From assembly GCF_012034205.1 (NCBI RefSeq), contig NZ_JAATEM010000003.1, forward strand, positions 186,001 to 250,000: DNA of 64,000 nucleotides, written 5' to 3'. Both the position numbers and the translations under genes were made by a program. The DNA comes from Streptomyces composti. GTDB taxonomy: Bacteria > Actinomycetota > Actinomycetes > Streptomycetales > Streptomycetaceae. This document shows positions 7,305 to 16,113 of this stretch, one piece after another (position 1 is the first letter of the stretch; every line of letters begins with the position of its first letter). The notes under the pieces are model-generated. The model had not been told where the DNA came from and did not search any database. It saw nothing but the letters and a program-made list of their open reading frames with translations.

Positions 7305-8345
7305 TCAGGCGACCGGCGTGTTGAGCCAGTCGTCGATCCCGGACATCAGCTTCGCCTTCACGTCCTCCGGAGCGACGGACCCCCGCACCGACTGCCGCGC
7401 CAGTTCCGCCAGCTCCGCGTCCGAGAACCCGTGGTGCCGCCGCGCGATCTCGTACTGCGCCGCCAGCCGTGACCCGAACAGCAGCGGGTCATCGGCGCCC
7501 AGCGCCAGGGGCACACCCGCGTCGAACAGCGTCCGCAGCGGCACGTCCTGCGGCTTGTCGTACACACCCAGCGCCACGTTCGACGCCGGGCAGACCTCGC
7601 AGGTCACCTGCCGGTCCGCCAGCCGCTGCAGCAGCCGCGGGTCCTCCGCGGCCCGCACCCCGTGCCCGATCCGGTCGGCCTCCAGGTCGTCCAGGCAGTC
7701 CCGCACCGAGGCGGGCCCGGTCAGCTCGCCCCCGTGCGGCGCCGAGAGCAGCCCGCCCTCCCGCGCGATGGCGAACGCCCGGTCGAAGTCGCGGGCCATG
7801 CCGCGCCGCTCGTCGTTGGAGAGCCCGAACCCGATCACCCCGCGGTCGGCGTAGCGCACCGCCAGCCGGGCCAGGGTGCGCGCGTCCAGCGGGTGCTTCA
7901 TCCGGTTGGCGGCGACCAGCACCCGGATCCCCAGGCCGGTGTCCCGCATCGCGGCGTCCACCGCGTCCAGAATGATCTCCAGCGCCGGGATCAGCCCGCC
8001 CAGACGGGGCGCGTACGAGGTCGGGTCGACCTGGATCTCCAGCCAGCCGGAACCGTCCTGCAGGTCCTCCTCCGCGGCCTCCCGCACCAGGCGCCGGATG
8101 TCGTCCGGCTCGCGCAGGCAGGAGCGGGCGGCGTCGTAGAGCCGCTGGAAGCGGAACCAGCCCCGCTCGTCGGTGGCCCGCAGCCGGGGCGGCTCCCCGC
8201 TGGTCAGCGCGTCGGTCAGCGACTCGGGCAGGCGCACACCGTACTTGTCGGCCAGTTCCAGCAGGGTGGTGGGCCGCATCGACCCGGTGAAGTGCAGATG
8301 CAGGTGGGCCTTAGGAAGCTCAGAGAGATCACGTACACGCTCCAT
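7305..8345 (-). CDS. add: Adenosine deaminase
   Basis: This enzyme hydrolyses adenosine or deoxyadenosine to inosine or deoxyinosine in purine salvage. The 346-residue product has all family zinc and catalytic signatures: KAHLHLHF (His14/16/18 region), SAPHGGE with the catalytic Glu, RIGHG, and ALGADDP with the metal Asp. The ATG at 8345 follows AGGA at a 7-nt spacing; the open frame extends 40 codons further upstream but that part is Arg/Gly-rich and lacks family similarity. It is convergent with murB. Confidence 0.92.
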   Translation of the reverse strand: MERVRDLSELPKAHLHLHFTGSMRPTTLLELADKYGVRLPESLTDALTSGEPPRLRATDERGWFRFQRLYDAARSCLREPDDIRRLVREAAEEDLQDGSGWLEIQVDPTSYAPRLGGLIPALEIILDAVDAAMRDTGLGIRVLVAANRMKHPLDARTLARLAVRYADRGVIGFGLSNDERRGMARDFDRAFAIAREGGLLSAPHGGELTGPASVRDCLDDLEADRIGHGVRAAEDPRLLQRLADRQVTCEVCPASNVALGVYDKPQDVPLRTLFDAGVPLALGADDPLLFGSRLAAQYEIARRHHGFSDAELAELARQSVRGSVAPEDVKAKLMSGIDDWLNTPVA

Positions 8346-8478
8346 CCCAGGATCCTGCCGCACGCCCCGCCCGCCCCGGTAGCGCTTTCCCCATACGTGG
8401 TCTTGCCCGCACAAACGACCCCGCCCGCCGCGAACGCGGAGCCCCACCCCACGACCCGCCCCCACCCCACGACACGAC

Positions 8479-8511
8479 GAAGGGCACCCGGGGAAACCCC
8501 GGGCGCCCTTC
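8479..8511 (-). terminator. Terminator of aspC
   Basis: A 15-bp stem with one mismatch and an AAA loop (GAAGGGC...CCCGGGG / CCCCGGG...GCCCTTC) lies 80 nt beyond the aminotransferase stop and before add. The surrounding 8346-8591 gap otherwise holds only short CCGGAA-type repeats. Confidence 0.75.
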
Positions 8512-8591
8512 CCGCACGCAGCGGAACCGGAACCGGACCGAGCCGACCGGGCCGGCCGAACCCGGAACGGAACCGAATCCGACCGGGAACG

Positions 8592-9818
8592 TCAGTCCCG
8601 CGCCTCGGCCAGCAGCTTCTGGATCCGCGAGACGCCCTCGACGAGATCCTCGTCGCCGAGTGCGTACGACAGCCGCAGATACCCGGGCGTGCCGAACGCC
8701 TCACCCGGCACCACCGCGACCTCGGCCTCCTCCAGGATGAGCGCCGCCAGCTCCACCGTGTTCTGCGGCCGCTTGCCCCGGATCTCCTTGCCGATCAGCG
8801 CCTTCACCGATGGGTAGGCGTAGAACGCGCCCTCCGGCTCGGGGCAGACCACGCCGTCGATCTCGTTCAGCATCCGCACGATCGTCCTGCGGCGCCGGTC
8901 GAAGGCCTCCCGCATCTCGGCCACCGCCTCCAGGCCACCGGAGACCGCGGCCAGCGCCGCCGCCTGCGCCACGTTGGAGACGTTGGACGTGGCGTGCGAC
9001 TGCAGGTTGGTCGCTGCCTTGACCACGTCCTTGGGGCCGATGACCCAGCCCACGCGCCAGCCGGTCATGGCGTACGTCTTGGCGACACCGTTGACGACGA
9101 TGCACTTGTCGGCCAGCTCGGGCACGACCACCGGCATCGAGTGGAACTCGGCGTCGCCGTAGACGAGGTGCTCGTAGATCTCGTCGGTGAGGACCCACAG
9201 GCCCTTCTCGGCGGCCCAGCGGCCGATCTCCTCGATCTGCTCGCGGGAGTAGACGGCGCCGGTCGGGTTGGAGGGAGAGACGAACAGCAGGACCTTGGTC
9301 CTGTCCGTGCGGGCCGCCTCGAGCTGCTCCACCGAGACCCGGTAGCCGGTCGTCTCGTCGGCGACCACCTCGACCGGCACACCGCCGGCCAGCCGGATCG
9401 ACTCGGGGTACGTCGTCCAGTACGGCGCGGGCACGATGACCTCGTCACCCGGGTCCAGGATCGCGGCGAAGGCCTCGTAGATGGCCTGCTTGCCGCCGTT
9501 GGTGACCAGGACCTGCGAGGCGTCCACCTGGTAGCCGGAGTCGCGCAGCGTCTTCTCGGCGATCGCGTTCTTCAGCTCGGGCAGGCCGCCGGCCGGGGTG
9601 TAGCGGTGGTACTTCGGGTTCTTGCAGGCCTCGATCGCGGCCTCGACGATGTAGTCCGGAGTCGGGAAGTCGGGCTCACCGGCACCGAAGCCGATCACCG
9701 GCCGCCCGGCGGCCTTGAGGGCCTTGGCCTTGGCGTCCACGGCGAGAGTGGCGGACTCGGAGATCGCGCCGATGCGGGCGGAGACCCGGCGCTCGGTGGG
9801 AGGGGTTGCAGCGCTCAT
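8592..9818 (-). CDS. aspC: Pyridoxal phosphate-dependent aspartate aminotransferase
   Basis: This 408-residue class I aminotransferase has [15 protein letters not shown] at the N-terminus, [25 protein letters not shown] for cofactor and substrate contacts, [11 protein letters not shown] with the PLP Asp and Tyr, and the Schiff-base lysine in [15 protein letters not shown]. The likely reaction is aspartate plus 2-oxoglutarate to oxaloacetate plus glutamate; aminotransferases of this subgroup can also accept prephenate or aromatic acids. No convincing SD precedes the ATG. It is transcribed away from the tRNA-Trp/secE unit. Confidence 0.88.
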   Translation of the reverse strand: MSAATPPTERRVSARIGAISESATLAVDAKAKALKAAGRPVIGFGAGEPDFPTPDYIVEAAIEACKNPKYHRYTPAGGLPELKNAIAEKTLRDSGYQVDASQVLVTNGGKQAIYEAFAAILDPGDEVIVPAPYWTTYPESIRLAGGVPVEVVADETTGYRVSVEQLEAARTDRTKVLLFVSPSNPTGAVYSREQIEEIGRWAAEKGLWVLTDEIYEHLVYGDAEFHSMPVVVPELADKCIVVNGVAKTYAMTGWRVGWVIGPKDVVKAATNLQSHATSNVSNVAQAAALAAVSGGLEAVAEMREAFDRRRRTIVRMLNEIDGVVCPEPEGAFYAYPSVKALIGKEIRGKRPQNTVELAALILEEAEVAVVPGEAFGTPGYLRLSYALGDEDLVEGVSRIQKLLAEARD

Positions 9819-9937
9819 GGACCCATCGTTTCAGACCGGAAACGAGCACGGCACCGGGGTTTCACAGACTGAACAGGAACGGGCAAACCCTGAACATCCG
9901 TCCGTACCGGCCGCCCGCGAGCGGTGCCGGCGCAGGT

Positions 9938-9981
9938 GATCCGCGCCCGATCCGCGCCCGATCCGCGCCCGATCCGGGCCC
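9938..9981 (+). repeat. Four tandem 11-bp repeats
   Basis: GATCCGCGCCC is repeated three times exactly, with a fourth copy bearing one change. It sits in the 336-bp gap between aspC and tRNA-Trp, which otherwise holds only the tRNA promoter. Confidence 0.8.
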
Positions 9982-10039
9982 GGTGGCTCCCTCCCTCACG
10001 TGATCTTCGCCCCGTGCGGCCCCGTCCCGGGGGTATCTG

Positions 10040-10069
10040 TTCGACGCCCGGCCGCAGACCACGTACACT
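10040..10069 (+). promoter_or_regulatory. Promoter of tRNA-Trp/secE
   Basis: TACACT (10064-10069) is a strong -10 box. TTCGAC (10040-10045, 18-bp spacer) or TCGACG (17-bp spacer) is a near-consensus -35. Confidence 0.55.
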
Positions 10070-10154
10070 CTCACCTCGTTGGCCTCCAGCAGCCCGCGGT
10101 CATCCGGTGCACACCCAGCATCCGGTTGGATGCGGTACGTTGGGGAACACACAA

Positions 10155-10227
10155 AGGGTCGTAGCTCAATTGGTAGAGCACTGGTCTCCAAAACCAGCGG
10201 TTGGGGGTTCAAGTCCCTCCGGCCCTG
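10155..10227 (+). tRNA. tRNA-Trp (CCA)
   Basis: The acceptor arm AGGGTCG pairs with CGGCCCT. The anticodon stem CTGGT/ACCAG encloses CTCCAAA, giving anticodon CCA. The T-loop is GTTCAAGTC and the discriminator is G; the 3' CCA is not encoded. It lies 108 nt before secE, as in many bacteria. Confidence 0.95.
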
Positions 10228-10335
10228 CTACACACTCCTTCGCCAGGATGTGTGCGCATGTACGTACAGCACTGCACCGCCGTGCGGCTCAGACCGGGCG
10301 CGGCACGGCCACGACCCGGAATCAGGTGAGGACGA

Positions 10336-10623
10336 GTGACGGACGCCGTGGGCTCCATCGACATGCCTGATGCCCAGGACGAGGCGCCGGACTCCAGGAA
10401 GAAGCCCCGCAAGGGCGGCAAGCGAGCCAAGAAGGGCCCGCTGAAGCGGCTCGCGCTCTTCTACCGTCAGATCGTTGCCGAGCTCCGCAAGGTCGTCTGG
10501 CCGACCCGCAACCAGCTGACGTCGTACACGACCGCAGTGATCATCTTCGTCGTCATCATGATCGGCCTGATCACCCTGTTCGACTATGGCCTCAGCAACG
10601 CCGCCAAGTACGTCTTCGGCTGA
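10336..10623 (+). CDS. secE: Preprotein translocase subunit SecE
   Basis: This encodes 95 residues beginning with GTG after a GGTGAGGA region. A Lys-rich cytoplasmic part ([17 protein letters not shown]) precedes [20 protein letters not shown], the conserved amphipathic SecE helix, and one C-terminal membrane segment (about residues 62-85). This is the short single-span SecE common in actinobacteria. SecE clamps SecY in the membrane channel. It is followed by nusG, the usual pairing. Confidence 0.95.
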   Translation: MTDAVGSIDMPDAQDEAPDSRKKPRKGGKRAKKGPLKRLALFYRQIVAELRKVVWPTRNQLTSYTTAVIIFVVIMIGLITLFDYGLSNAAKYVFG

Positions 10624-10630
10624 GCCGAGA

Positions 10631-10665
10631 GCGAAGGGCGCCGAGGTACCCGGCGCCCCTTTCGC
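10631..10665 (+). terminator. Hairpin between secE and nusG
   Basis: GCGAAGGGCGCCG pairs with CGGCGCCCCTTTCGC (one bulge) immediately after the secE stop. It could be a partial terminator adjusting nusG expression, since no separate nusG promoter is obvious. Confidence 0.55.
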
Positions 10666-10703
10666 GTGTTCCACCCCTCTGTATCCAGGAAGAAGCAGCC
10701 ACC

Positions 10704-11564
10704 GTGTCTGACCCGAACGTGAACGACGCCGTCGAGCCTCGCGGCGAGGGGGCCGAGGTCGTCGTCGAGGACGAGCTCGAGACTGCCAAGGGCGCGGACA
10801 GCGAGGACACCGCGGCCTCGGACGAGGCCCAGGCTGCGGACGCCGCCGCGGACGAGGCCGGCACCGAGGAGACCGAGGCTGCCGAGGCCGAGGCCGCCGA
10901 GGGCGAGGCCGGCGAGGAAGCCGCCGGTGAGGAGGCGGAGGACGAGCGCGACCCGGTCGAGAAGCTCCGCGAGGAGCTGCGCGGCCTGCCCGGCGAGTGG
11001 TACGTCATCCACACCTACGCCGGTTACGAGAACCGGGTGAAGACCAACCTCGAGCAGCGCGCCGTCTCGCTGAACGTCGAGGACTACATCTTCCAGGCCG
11101 AGGTGCCGCAGGAAGAGGTCGTCCAGATCAAGAACGGCGAGCGCAAGACGATCAAGCAGAACAAGCTCCCGGGCTACGTCCTGGTCCGGATGGACCTGAC
11201 CAACGAGTCCTGGGGCGTGGTGCGCAACACGCCGGGCGTCACCGGCTTCGTCGGCAACGCCTACGACCCGTACCCGCTGACCCTGGACGAGATCGTCAAG
11301 ATGCTCGCCCCGGAGGCCGAGGAGAAGGCCGCCCGCGAGGCCGCCGAGGCCGAGGGCAAGCCGGCCCCGCAGCGCAAGGTCGAGGTCCAGGTGCTGGACT
11401 TCGAGGTGGGCGACTCGGTCACCGTCACCGACGGCCCGTTCGCCACGCTGCAGGCGACCATCAACGAGATCAACCCCGACTCGAAGAAGGTCAAGGGCCT
11501 GGTGGAGATCTTCGGCCGCGAGACGCCCGTCGAGCTGTCGTTCGACCAGATCCAGAAGAACTGA
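10704..11564 (+). CDS. nusG: Transcription termination/antitermination factor NusG
   Basis: The 286-residue protein starts with GTG after AGGAAG. It has an unusually long, acidic, Ala/Glu-rich N-terminal extension of roughly 90 residues, then the NGN domain from about residue 95 ([19 protein letters not shown]), and a C-terminal KOW domain ([20 protein letters not shown]). NusG couples RNA polymerase with ribosomes or Rho. The extension is typical of streptomycetes; its role is unknown. A strong terminator follows. Confidence 0.95.
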   Translation: MSDPNVNDAVEPRGEGAEVVVEDELETAKGADSEDTAASDEAQAADAAADEAGTEETEAAEAEAAEGEAGEEAAGEEAEDERDPVEKLREELRGLPGEWYVIHTYAGYENRVKTNLEQRAVSLNVEDYIFQAEVPQEEVVQIKNGERKTIKQNKLPGYVLVRMDLTNESWGVVRNTPGVTGFVGNAYDPYPLTLDEIVKMLAPEAEEKAAREAAEAEGKPAPQRKVEVQVLDFEVGDSVTVTDGPFATLQATINEINPDSKKVKGLVEIFGRETPVELSFDQIQKN

Positions 11565-11614
11565 GCGCACTCGGTACTGCCGCTCAGTACTTTCTGGACG
11601 TACTACGTCCGAAC

Positions 11615-11658
11615 AGGTCAGACAGGCGCGCACGCCTCGTCTGACCTGCTCGGTTTTT
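11615..11658 (+). terminator. Terminator after nusG
   Basis: A nine-base-pair outer stem AGGTCAGAC/GTCTGACCT and an inner stem AGGCG/CGCCT are followed by GCTCGG and TTTTT (11654-11658). This is one of the few classical rho-independent signals in the window. Confidence 0.85.
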
Positions 11659-11684
11659 GGCCGCGCATCTCTACCCGTTAAAGT
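11657..11684 (+). promoter_or_regulatory. Candidate rplK promoter
   Basis: TTGGCC (11657-11662) and TAAAGT (11679-11684) are separated by 16 bp. They lie immediately behind the nusG terminator, giving a leader of about 70 nt before rplK. Confidence 0.4.
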
Positions 11685-11758
11685 TGCGCGGTATGCCTGC
11701 GTCCGGGTGGTCCCCGATGGCGCGGGCAGGACCCGAATGCGAAAGGACCCGGAGAGCC

Positions 11759-12193
11759 ATGCCTCCCAAGAAGAAGAAGGTCACGGGGCTCATCAAGCTC
11801 CAGATCCAGGCCGGTGCCGCCAACCCGGCCCCGCCGGTCGGCCCCGCGCTGGGTCAGCACGGCGTGAACATCATGGAGTTCTGCAAGGCCTACAACGCCG
11901 CGACCGAGTCGCAGCGCGGTTGGGTCATCCCGGTGGAGATCACGGTCTACGAGGACCGTTCCTTCACCTTCATCACCAAGACCCCGCCGGCCGCCAAGAT
12001 GATCCTCAAGGCCGCGGGCGTGGAGAAGGGCTCCGGCGAGCCGCACAAGACCAAGGTCGCCAAGATCACCCGCGACCAGGTCCGTGAGATCGCCCAGACC
12101 AAGATGCCCGACCTCAACGCCAACGACCTGGACGCCGCCGAGAAGATCATCGCCGGCACCGCCCGTTCCATGGGCGTCACGGTCGAGGGCTGA
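11759..12193 (+). CDS. rplK: 50S ribosomal protein L11
   Basis: This encodes 144 residues starting [19 protein letters not shown], full length for L11. The Pro-rich [19 protein letters not shown] segment binds the 23S GTPase-centre RNA and thiostrepton-like antibiotics. L11 is also needed for RelA activation and thus ppGpp. A GGAG lies just upstream of the ATG; earlier in-frame codons are not L11-like. It precedes rplA by 85 nt in one operon. Confidence 0.97.
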   Translation: MPPKKKKVTGLIKLQIQAGAANPAPPVGPALGQHGVNIMEFCKAYNAATESQRGWVIPVEITVYEDRSFTFITKTPPAAKMILKAAGVEKGSGEPHKTKVAKITRDQVREIAQTKMPDLNANDLDAAEKIIAGTARSMGVTVEG

Positions 12194-12278
12194 CCTCCAC
12201 CTCCCCAAGCCAGCACAGAAGTGTGGAAGGGCCTGCTCGGCCCGGACCACAACTCCTAAGAACCTCCAGGAGCTTTAA

Positions 12279-13004
12279 GTGAGCAAGCGCAGCAAGGCTC
12301 TCCGCGCTGCGGACGCCAAGGTCAACCGGGACAAGCTCTACGCCCCGCTTGAGGCCGTCCGTCTCGCCAAGGAGACCTCCACGACCAAGTTCGACGCCAC
12401 CGTCGAGGTCGCCTTCCGTCTGGGTGTCGACCCGCGCAAGGCCGACCAGATGGTCCGTGGCACCGTGAACCTCCCGCACGGCACCGGTAAGACCGCCCGG
12501 GTCCTGGTCTTCGCGACCGGCGACCGTGCCGAGGCCGCGCGTGCCGCGGGCGCCGACATCGTCGGCGCCGACGAGCTGATCGACGAGGTGTCGAAGGGCC
12601 GTCTGGACTTCGACGCCGTCGTCGCCACCCCGGACCTCATGGGCAAGGTCGGCCGCCTCGGCCGCGTGCTCGGTCCCCGTGGTCTGATGCCGAACCCCAA
12701 GACCGGCACCGTGACCCCGGACGTCGCCAAGGCTGTCAACGACATCAAGGGCGGCAAGATCGAGTTCCGTGTCGACAAGCACGCGAACCTGCACTTCATC
12801 ATCGGCAAGACGTCCTTCGACGACACCCAGCTGGTGGAGAACTACGCCGCCGCGCTGGAGGAGATCCTCCGTCTGAAGCCGTCGGCCGCCAAGGGTCGCT
12901 ACATCAAGAAGGCCGCCATCACCACCACGATGGGCCCCGGCATCCCGGTCGACCCGAACCGCACCCGCAACCTCCTCGTCGAGGAGGACCCGGCCGCGGC
13001 CTGA
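12279..13004 (+). CDS. rplA: 50S ribosomal protein L1
   Basis: This encodes 241 residues with GTG start after CCAGGAG. The conserved [20 protein letters not shown] and GTVTP segments identify L1, which builds the mobile L1 stalk at the E site. In many bacteria L1 autoregulates the L11-L1 operon by binding its mRNA; the sequence here was not resolved for such a site. The operon ends at a strong terminator. Confidence 0.97.
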   Translation: MSKRSKALRAADAKVNRDKLYAPLEAVRLAKETSTTKFDATVEVAFRLGVDPRKADQMVRGTVNLPHGTGKTARVLVFATGDRAEAARAAGADIVGADELIDEVSKGRLDFDAVVATPDLMGKVGRLGRVLGPRGLMPNPKTGTVTPDVAKAVNDIKGGKIEFRVDKHANLHFIIGKTSFDDTQLVENYAAALEEILRLKPSAAKGRYIKKAAITTTMGPGIPVDPNRTRNLLVEEDPAAA

Positions 13005-13051
13005 GCCCGGCCGGTTCGGACCGGCCGGTCCGGTCCGAGCGCGCTGTGAAG

Positions 13052-13091
13052 CCCGCCCCCACGCCCGCCAGGGCGAGGGGGCGGGTTTTTT
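13052..13091 (+). terminator. Terminator of rplK-rplA
   Basis: CCCGCCCCC pairs with GGGGGCGGG around an inner GCCC/GGGC stem, followed directly by TTTTTT. It is a strong rho-independent terminator. Confidence 0.9.
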
Positions 13092-13252
13092 CCTGCGCCT
13101 GTGTCGGCGCTGTGCGTTAACGTTCCAGGCATTGCTTCACGGCGCGTGCACGGCGCAGGGAGACGCGTGCACGGTGCGGAGACAGCACAGACAGCAGATG
13201 CAGCAGAGACGGCCGAGCCGAGCCGGCTGAGGAACACAAGGGTGGGGATTTC

Positions 13253-14209
13253 ATGGCCATGTCCGCATGGAAGCGCGCAGGTGTCTGTCTGACGGCAGCG
13301 GCTGTCGTGGCGGGGGTCGCGGGCTGCCAGGACGGTGACGGGGGAGGGAGGAAGAAGGCGGGAGGCTCCTCGGACGCCAGGCCGCAGAGCAGCCCGGCCG
13401 AGGTGCTGCAGGCGGCCTACGAGAAGACCTCCGAGGTCAAGTCCGCCAAGGTGCGGATCACCATGGCCATGCCGGCCGCGGCGGGCGGCGGCACCACGGA
13501 GATCTCGGGTGTCCAGGGCTGGGACCCGGGCGTCATGGACGTCACCATGAAGGGCTCCGCGCTGACCGCGGGCGACCCGGAGGCGCCCGAGCGGATGCGC
13601 ATGATCATGCTCAACGACGTCATGTACATGAACATGGGTGCCAAGCAGGCCGCCGAGATGGACGGCAAGCACTGGATGAAGCTGGACTTCGGCGCGCTGG
13701 CCGAGAAGTCCGGTGACGCCGACGTGCAGCGGCAGATGACCCAGAGCCTGCGGAACATGAACCAGGACCCGGCCCAGCAGCTCGCCCTGCTGCTGGAGTC
13801 GCCGAACCTCAAGCACGTCGGCCCGGAGAAGACCGACGGCGTCGATACCGAGCACTACAAGGGCACGCTGAGCGTGCAGGAGATGCTGGACGCCAACCCG
13901 GGCGCCGACAGCATGCTCTCCGAGAAGGAGCGCAAGCAGCTGCTCGAGGGCCTGGAGAAGGCCGGCATGAAGGGCTACGACACCGAGGTCTGGGTCAACG
14001 AGGACGACCTGCCGGTGAAGATGGTCGTCGGGATGACGTTCCCGCAGGGCACCATGAAAATGACCGCCCACTACTCCGACTACGGGGCGAAGGCCGACGT
14101 CCAGGCCCCGCCGGCCGGCGACACCTTCGACTTCATGGAGATGCTGGAGGAGCTGGAACGCCTCGGCGCCGGACTCGGCGCGGAGTCCGGCGCGGACCTG
14201 GGAGCCTGA
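13253..14209 (+). CDS. Secreted lipoprotein, possibly LppX/LprAFG-like
   Basis: The 318-residue protein has a signal peptide (MAMSAWKRAGVCLTAAAVVA) and a lipobox VAGC with Cys25, then a Gly/Ser-rich linker. It should be exported and lipid-anchored. The mature part (about residues 45-300) is Met-rich and of alternating beta character, with KTSEVKSAKVRITMAMP near its start. This is reminiscent of the LppX/LprG lipid-binding fold, an assignment that is tentative. It interrupts the rplA-rplJ neighbourhood but is separated by terminators on the left and a fresh promoter on the right. Confidence 0.75.
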   Translation: MAMSAWKRAGVCLTAAAVVAGVAGCQDGDGGGRKKAGGSSDARPQSSPAEVLQAAYEKTSEVKSAKVRITMAMPAAAGGGTTEISGVQGWDPGVMDVTMKGSALTAGDPEAPERMRMIMLNDVMYMNMGAKQAAEMDGKHWMKLDFGALAEKSGDADVQRQMTQSLRNMNQDPAQQLALLLESPNLKHVGPEKTDGVDTEHYKGTLSVQEMLDANPGADSMLSEKERKQLLEGLEKAGMKGYDTEVWVNEDDLPVKMVVGMTFPQGTMKMTAHYSDYGAKADVQAPPAGDTFDFMEMLEELERLGAGLGAESGADLGA

Positions 14210-14235
14210 GCCCTCCCCGCCCCCGTCCGGCCGAT

Positions 14236-14265
14236 TTGCCTGACGACGATCCGGTCACGTACTCT
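14236..14265 (+). promoter_or_regulatory. Promoter of rplJ-rplL
   Basis: TTGCCT (14236-14241) and TACTCT (14260-14265) are separated by 18 bp; the predicted start is about 14272. Confidence 0.6.
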
Positions 14266-14271
14266 TCCACG

Positions 14272-14513
14272 GAAGCCAAAGACCGCTGGTCGTTGCCGTG
14301 CGCTCGTAAGAGGGCTCGGTGGCCGAAGGATCCGCTGAACTGCGGACGACCCGCGCAGGTGACAGTGGAAGAGTTCCCGTGACTCGCCGCCCGAGTGCGT
14401 GCGAGGAACCGGTCGAGCTACGCCCCGTGTGCCTGCGCCCGGGGCGTTTCGTTTTCCCCAGTCCTCCTTCGGGTCCGCGCGGTCCGAATCACCCGGAAGG
14501 AGGCCGAGGCTCT
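14272..14513 (+). promoter_or_regulatory. L10 (rplJ) mRNA leader with attenuator
   Basis: About 240 untranslated bases precede rplJ. Within them ACGCCCCG (14420-14427) pairs with CGGGGCGT (14440-14447), followed by TTTCGTTTT, a textbook attenuator. Upstream lies a complex region with the pairable halves ACTCTTCCAC (14261-14270) and GTGGAAGAGT (14366-14375). This matches the known L10-leader design, in which the L10(L12)4 complex binds its own mRNA; the family is known from established work, and the exact fold here is inferred. Confidence 0.7.
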
Positions 14514-15044
14514 ATGGCGAGGCCCGACAAGGCTGCCGCGGTTGCCGAGCTGACGGACAAGTTCCGCAGCTCCAACGCCGCCGTGCTGACCGAGTACCGC
14601 GGTCTCACCGTGGCGCAGCTCAAGACGCTGCGTCGTTCGCTCGGTGAGAACGCCCAGTACGCCGTGGTGAAGAACACGCTGACCAAGATTGCGGCCAACG
14701 AGGCCGGGATCACGCTGGACGACCAGCTCTTCGCTGGTCCGACGGCCGTCGCCTTCGTCACCGGTGACCCGGTGGAGTCGGCGAAGGGTCTTCGTGACTT
14801 CGCCAAGGAGAACCCGAATCTCGTCATCAAGGGCGGTGTCCTTGACGGCAAGGCGCTGTCCGCCGACGAGATCAAGAAGCTTGCGGACCTCGAGTCCCGC
14901 GAGGTTCTGCTCAGCAAGCTGGCCGGTGCCTTCAAGGCGAAGCAGTCCCAGGCTGCCTCCGTCTTCCAGGCGCTGCCCTCGAAGCTCGTCCGCACCGTGG
15001 ACGCGCTTCGTGCCAAGCAGGCCGAGCAGGGCGGTGCCGAGTAA
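14514..15044 (+). CDS. rplJ: 50S ribosomal protein L10
   Basis: This encodes 176 residues, [17 protein letters not shown] onward, with a strong GGAAGGAGG ten bases upstream. The N-terminal part has [16 protein letters not shown] and VVKNTL, which bind 23S rRNA; the C-terminal helix carries L7/L12 dimers. It is the probable autoregulator of its own leader. An in-frame extension upstream overlaps the attenuator hairpin and is rejected as coding. Confidence 0.97.
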   Translation: MARPDKAAAVAELTDKFRSSNAAVLTEYRGLTVAQLKTLRRSLGENAQYAVVKNTLTKIAANEAGITLDDQLFAGPTAVAFVTGDPVESAKGLRDFAKENPNLVIKGGVLDGKALSADEIKKLADLESREVLLSKLAGAFKAKQSQAASVFQALPSKLVRTVDALRAKQAEQGGAE

Positions 15045-15159
15045 TTCGGCTCGCTTTCCGATCCTCGCTGCATGAGGCGAGGGTCGATGCGGGCCCGACG
15101 TACGCCCGCCTCACCCAGTACATCCGGCACCTGCCGATTTAGTGGAAGGACCCGCCACC

Positions 15160-15552
15160 ATGGCGAAGCTCACCCAGGACGAGCTGCTGGCCCAGTTCGA
15201 GGAGATGACCCTCATCGAGCTCTCCGAGTTCGTGAAGGCCTTCGAGGAGAAGTTCGACGTCACCGCCGCCGCGGCCGCTCCGGTCGTCATGGCCGGTGGC
15301 GCTGCTCAGGGCGGCGGCGAGGCCGGCGCTGCTGAGGAGAAGGACGAGTTCGACGTCATCCTCACCGGTGCCGGCGACAAGAAGATCCAGGTCATCAAGG
15401 TCGTGCGCGAGCTGACCTCCCTGGGCCTGAAGGAGGCCAAGGACCTGGTCGACGGCACCCCGAAGCCGGTTCTCGAGAAGGTCAACAAGGAGGCCGCCGA
15501 CAAGGCCAAGGAGGCCCTCGAGGGCGCCGGCGCCTCGGTCGAGGTCAAGTAA
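15160..15552 (+). CDS. rplL: 50S ribosomal protein L7/L12
   Basis: This encodes 130 residues. It has an N-terminal dimer domain ([24 protein letters not shown]), an Ala/Gly hinge near residues 40-60, and a C-terminal factor-binding domain ([20 protein letters not shown]). It recruits EF-Tu, EF-G and other GTPases. ATG lies 9 nt after GGAAGGA. It is made in multiple copies per ribosome; the hairpin after the stop separates it from rpoB. Confidence 0.97.
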   Translation: MAKLTQDELLAQFEEMTLIELSEFVKAFEEKFDVTAAAAAPVVMAGGAAQGGGEAGAAEEKDEFDVILTGAGDKKIQVIKVVRELTSLGLKEAKDLVDGTPKPVLEKVNKEAADKAKEALEGAGASVEVK

Positions 15553-15598
15553 GACCTTGTCGCACAGGGTCTCGTAGGGGCCTTGTAACGCTGTAGCA

Positions 15599-15636
15599 CC
15601 GAAGAGCGATCATCCAACCGGGTGGTCGCTCTTCGG
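15599..15636 (+). terminator. Terminator/attenuator after rplL
   Basis: CCGAAGAGCGA...CATCC pairs with GGGTG...GTCGCTCTTCGG. There is no T-run, so read-through into rpoBC is possible, as between rplL and rpoB in other bacteria. Confidence 0.7.
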
Positions 15637-15902
15637 CGTTCCGGCGGGCGTCCCCGTGGTTGCCTTGCACGCCCTGTGACGGGGGGTATGGTGATCATCG
15701 TCGTGTCTTCGGGCGTCTCGGTTCGGGCAGTTCGGGCAAGGGGGCCTTGACGAACCGCACGCAGCGCGCAATTCTCAGGACGCGTCGTCACAAGGATCCG
15801 AATCCGAGGCATGGATCGACGACGAAGAGGGCAGTATCAACGTGCATTGAGGGCAAGCATGCCGAGGGCGTTGAGAACAACGAGGGTCGCAAAAACCCGC
15901 AC

Positions 15903-15931
15903 TGGACATCAGTGTGCCGAGTGGCTACACT
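15903..15931 (+). promoter_or_regulatory. Main rpoB promoter
   Basis: TGGACA (15903-15908) and TACACT (15926-15931) at a 17-bp spacing give a near-consensus housekeeping promoter. The leader is about 175 nt and contains the hairpin TCTGAC/GTCAGA (about 16012-16039). A weaker pair, TTGACG (15747-15752) and AATTCT (15770-15775), also at 17 bp, may be a second promoter. The 15637-15900 stretch shows no supported gene. Confidence 0.65.
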
Positions 15932-16113
15932 GACCCTTTGCGCTGCCTGTTAGCTGCCCCCTGCCCGTCACCAGGGGTCTGCCCTCGCCTCAGCACCGAC
16001 GTACAGAACGCCTCTGACCTGGCCTTTCGGTCACGTCAGAAGGGGTCTGTCCCGGGGCATGGTGGGGGACCGGTACGCGCGTAGTGAGTCCGAGCCCTCG
16101 GAAGGACCCCCTC

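Noticed and set aside
15660..15953. 97-codon plus-strand frame before rpoB
   Set aside because: It covers the two putative rpoB promoters, lacks an SD and has no recognisable domain.
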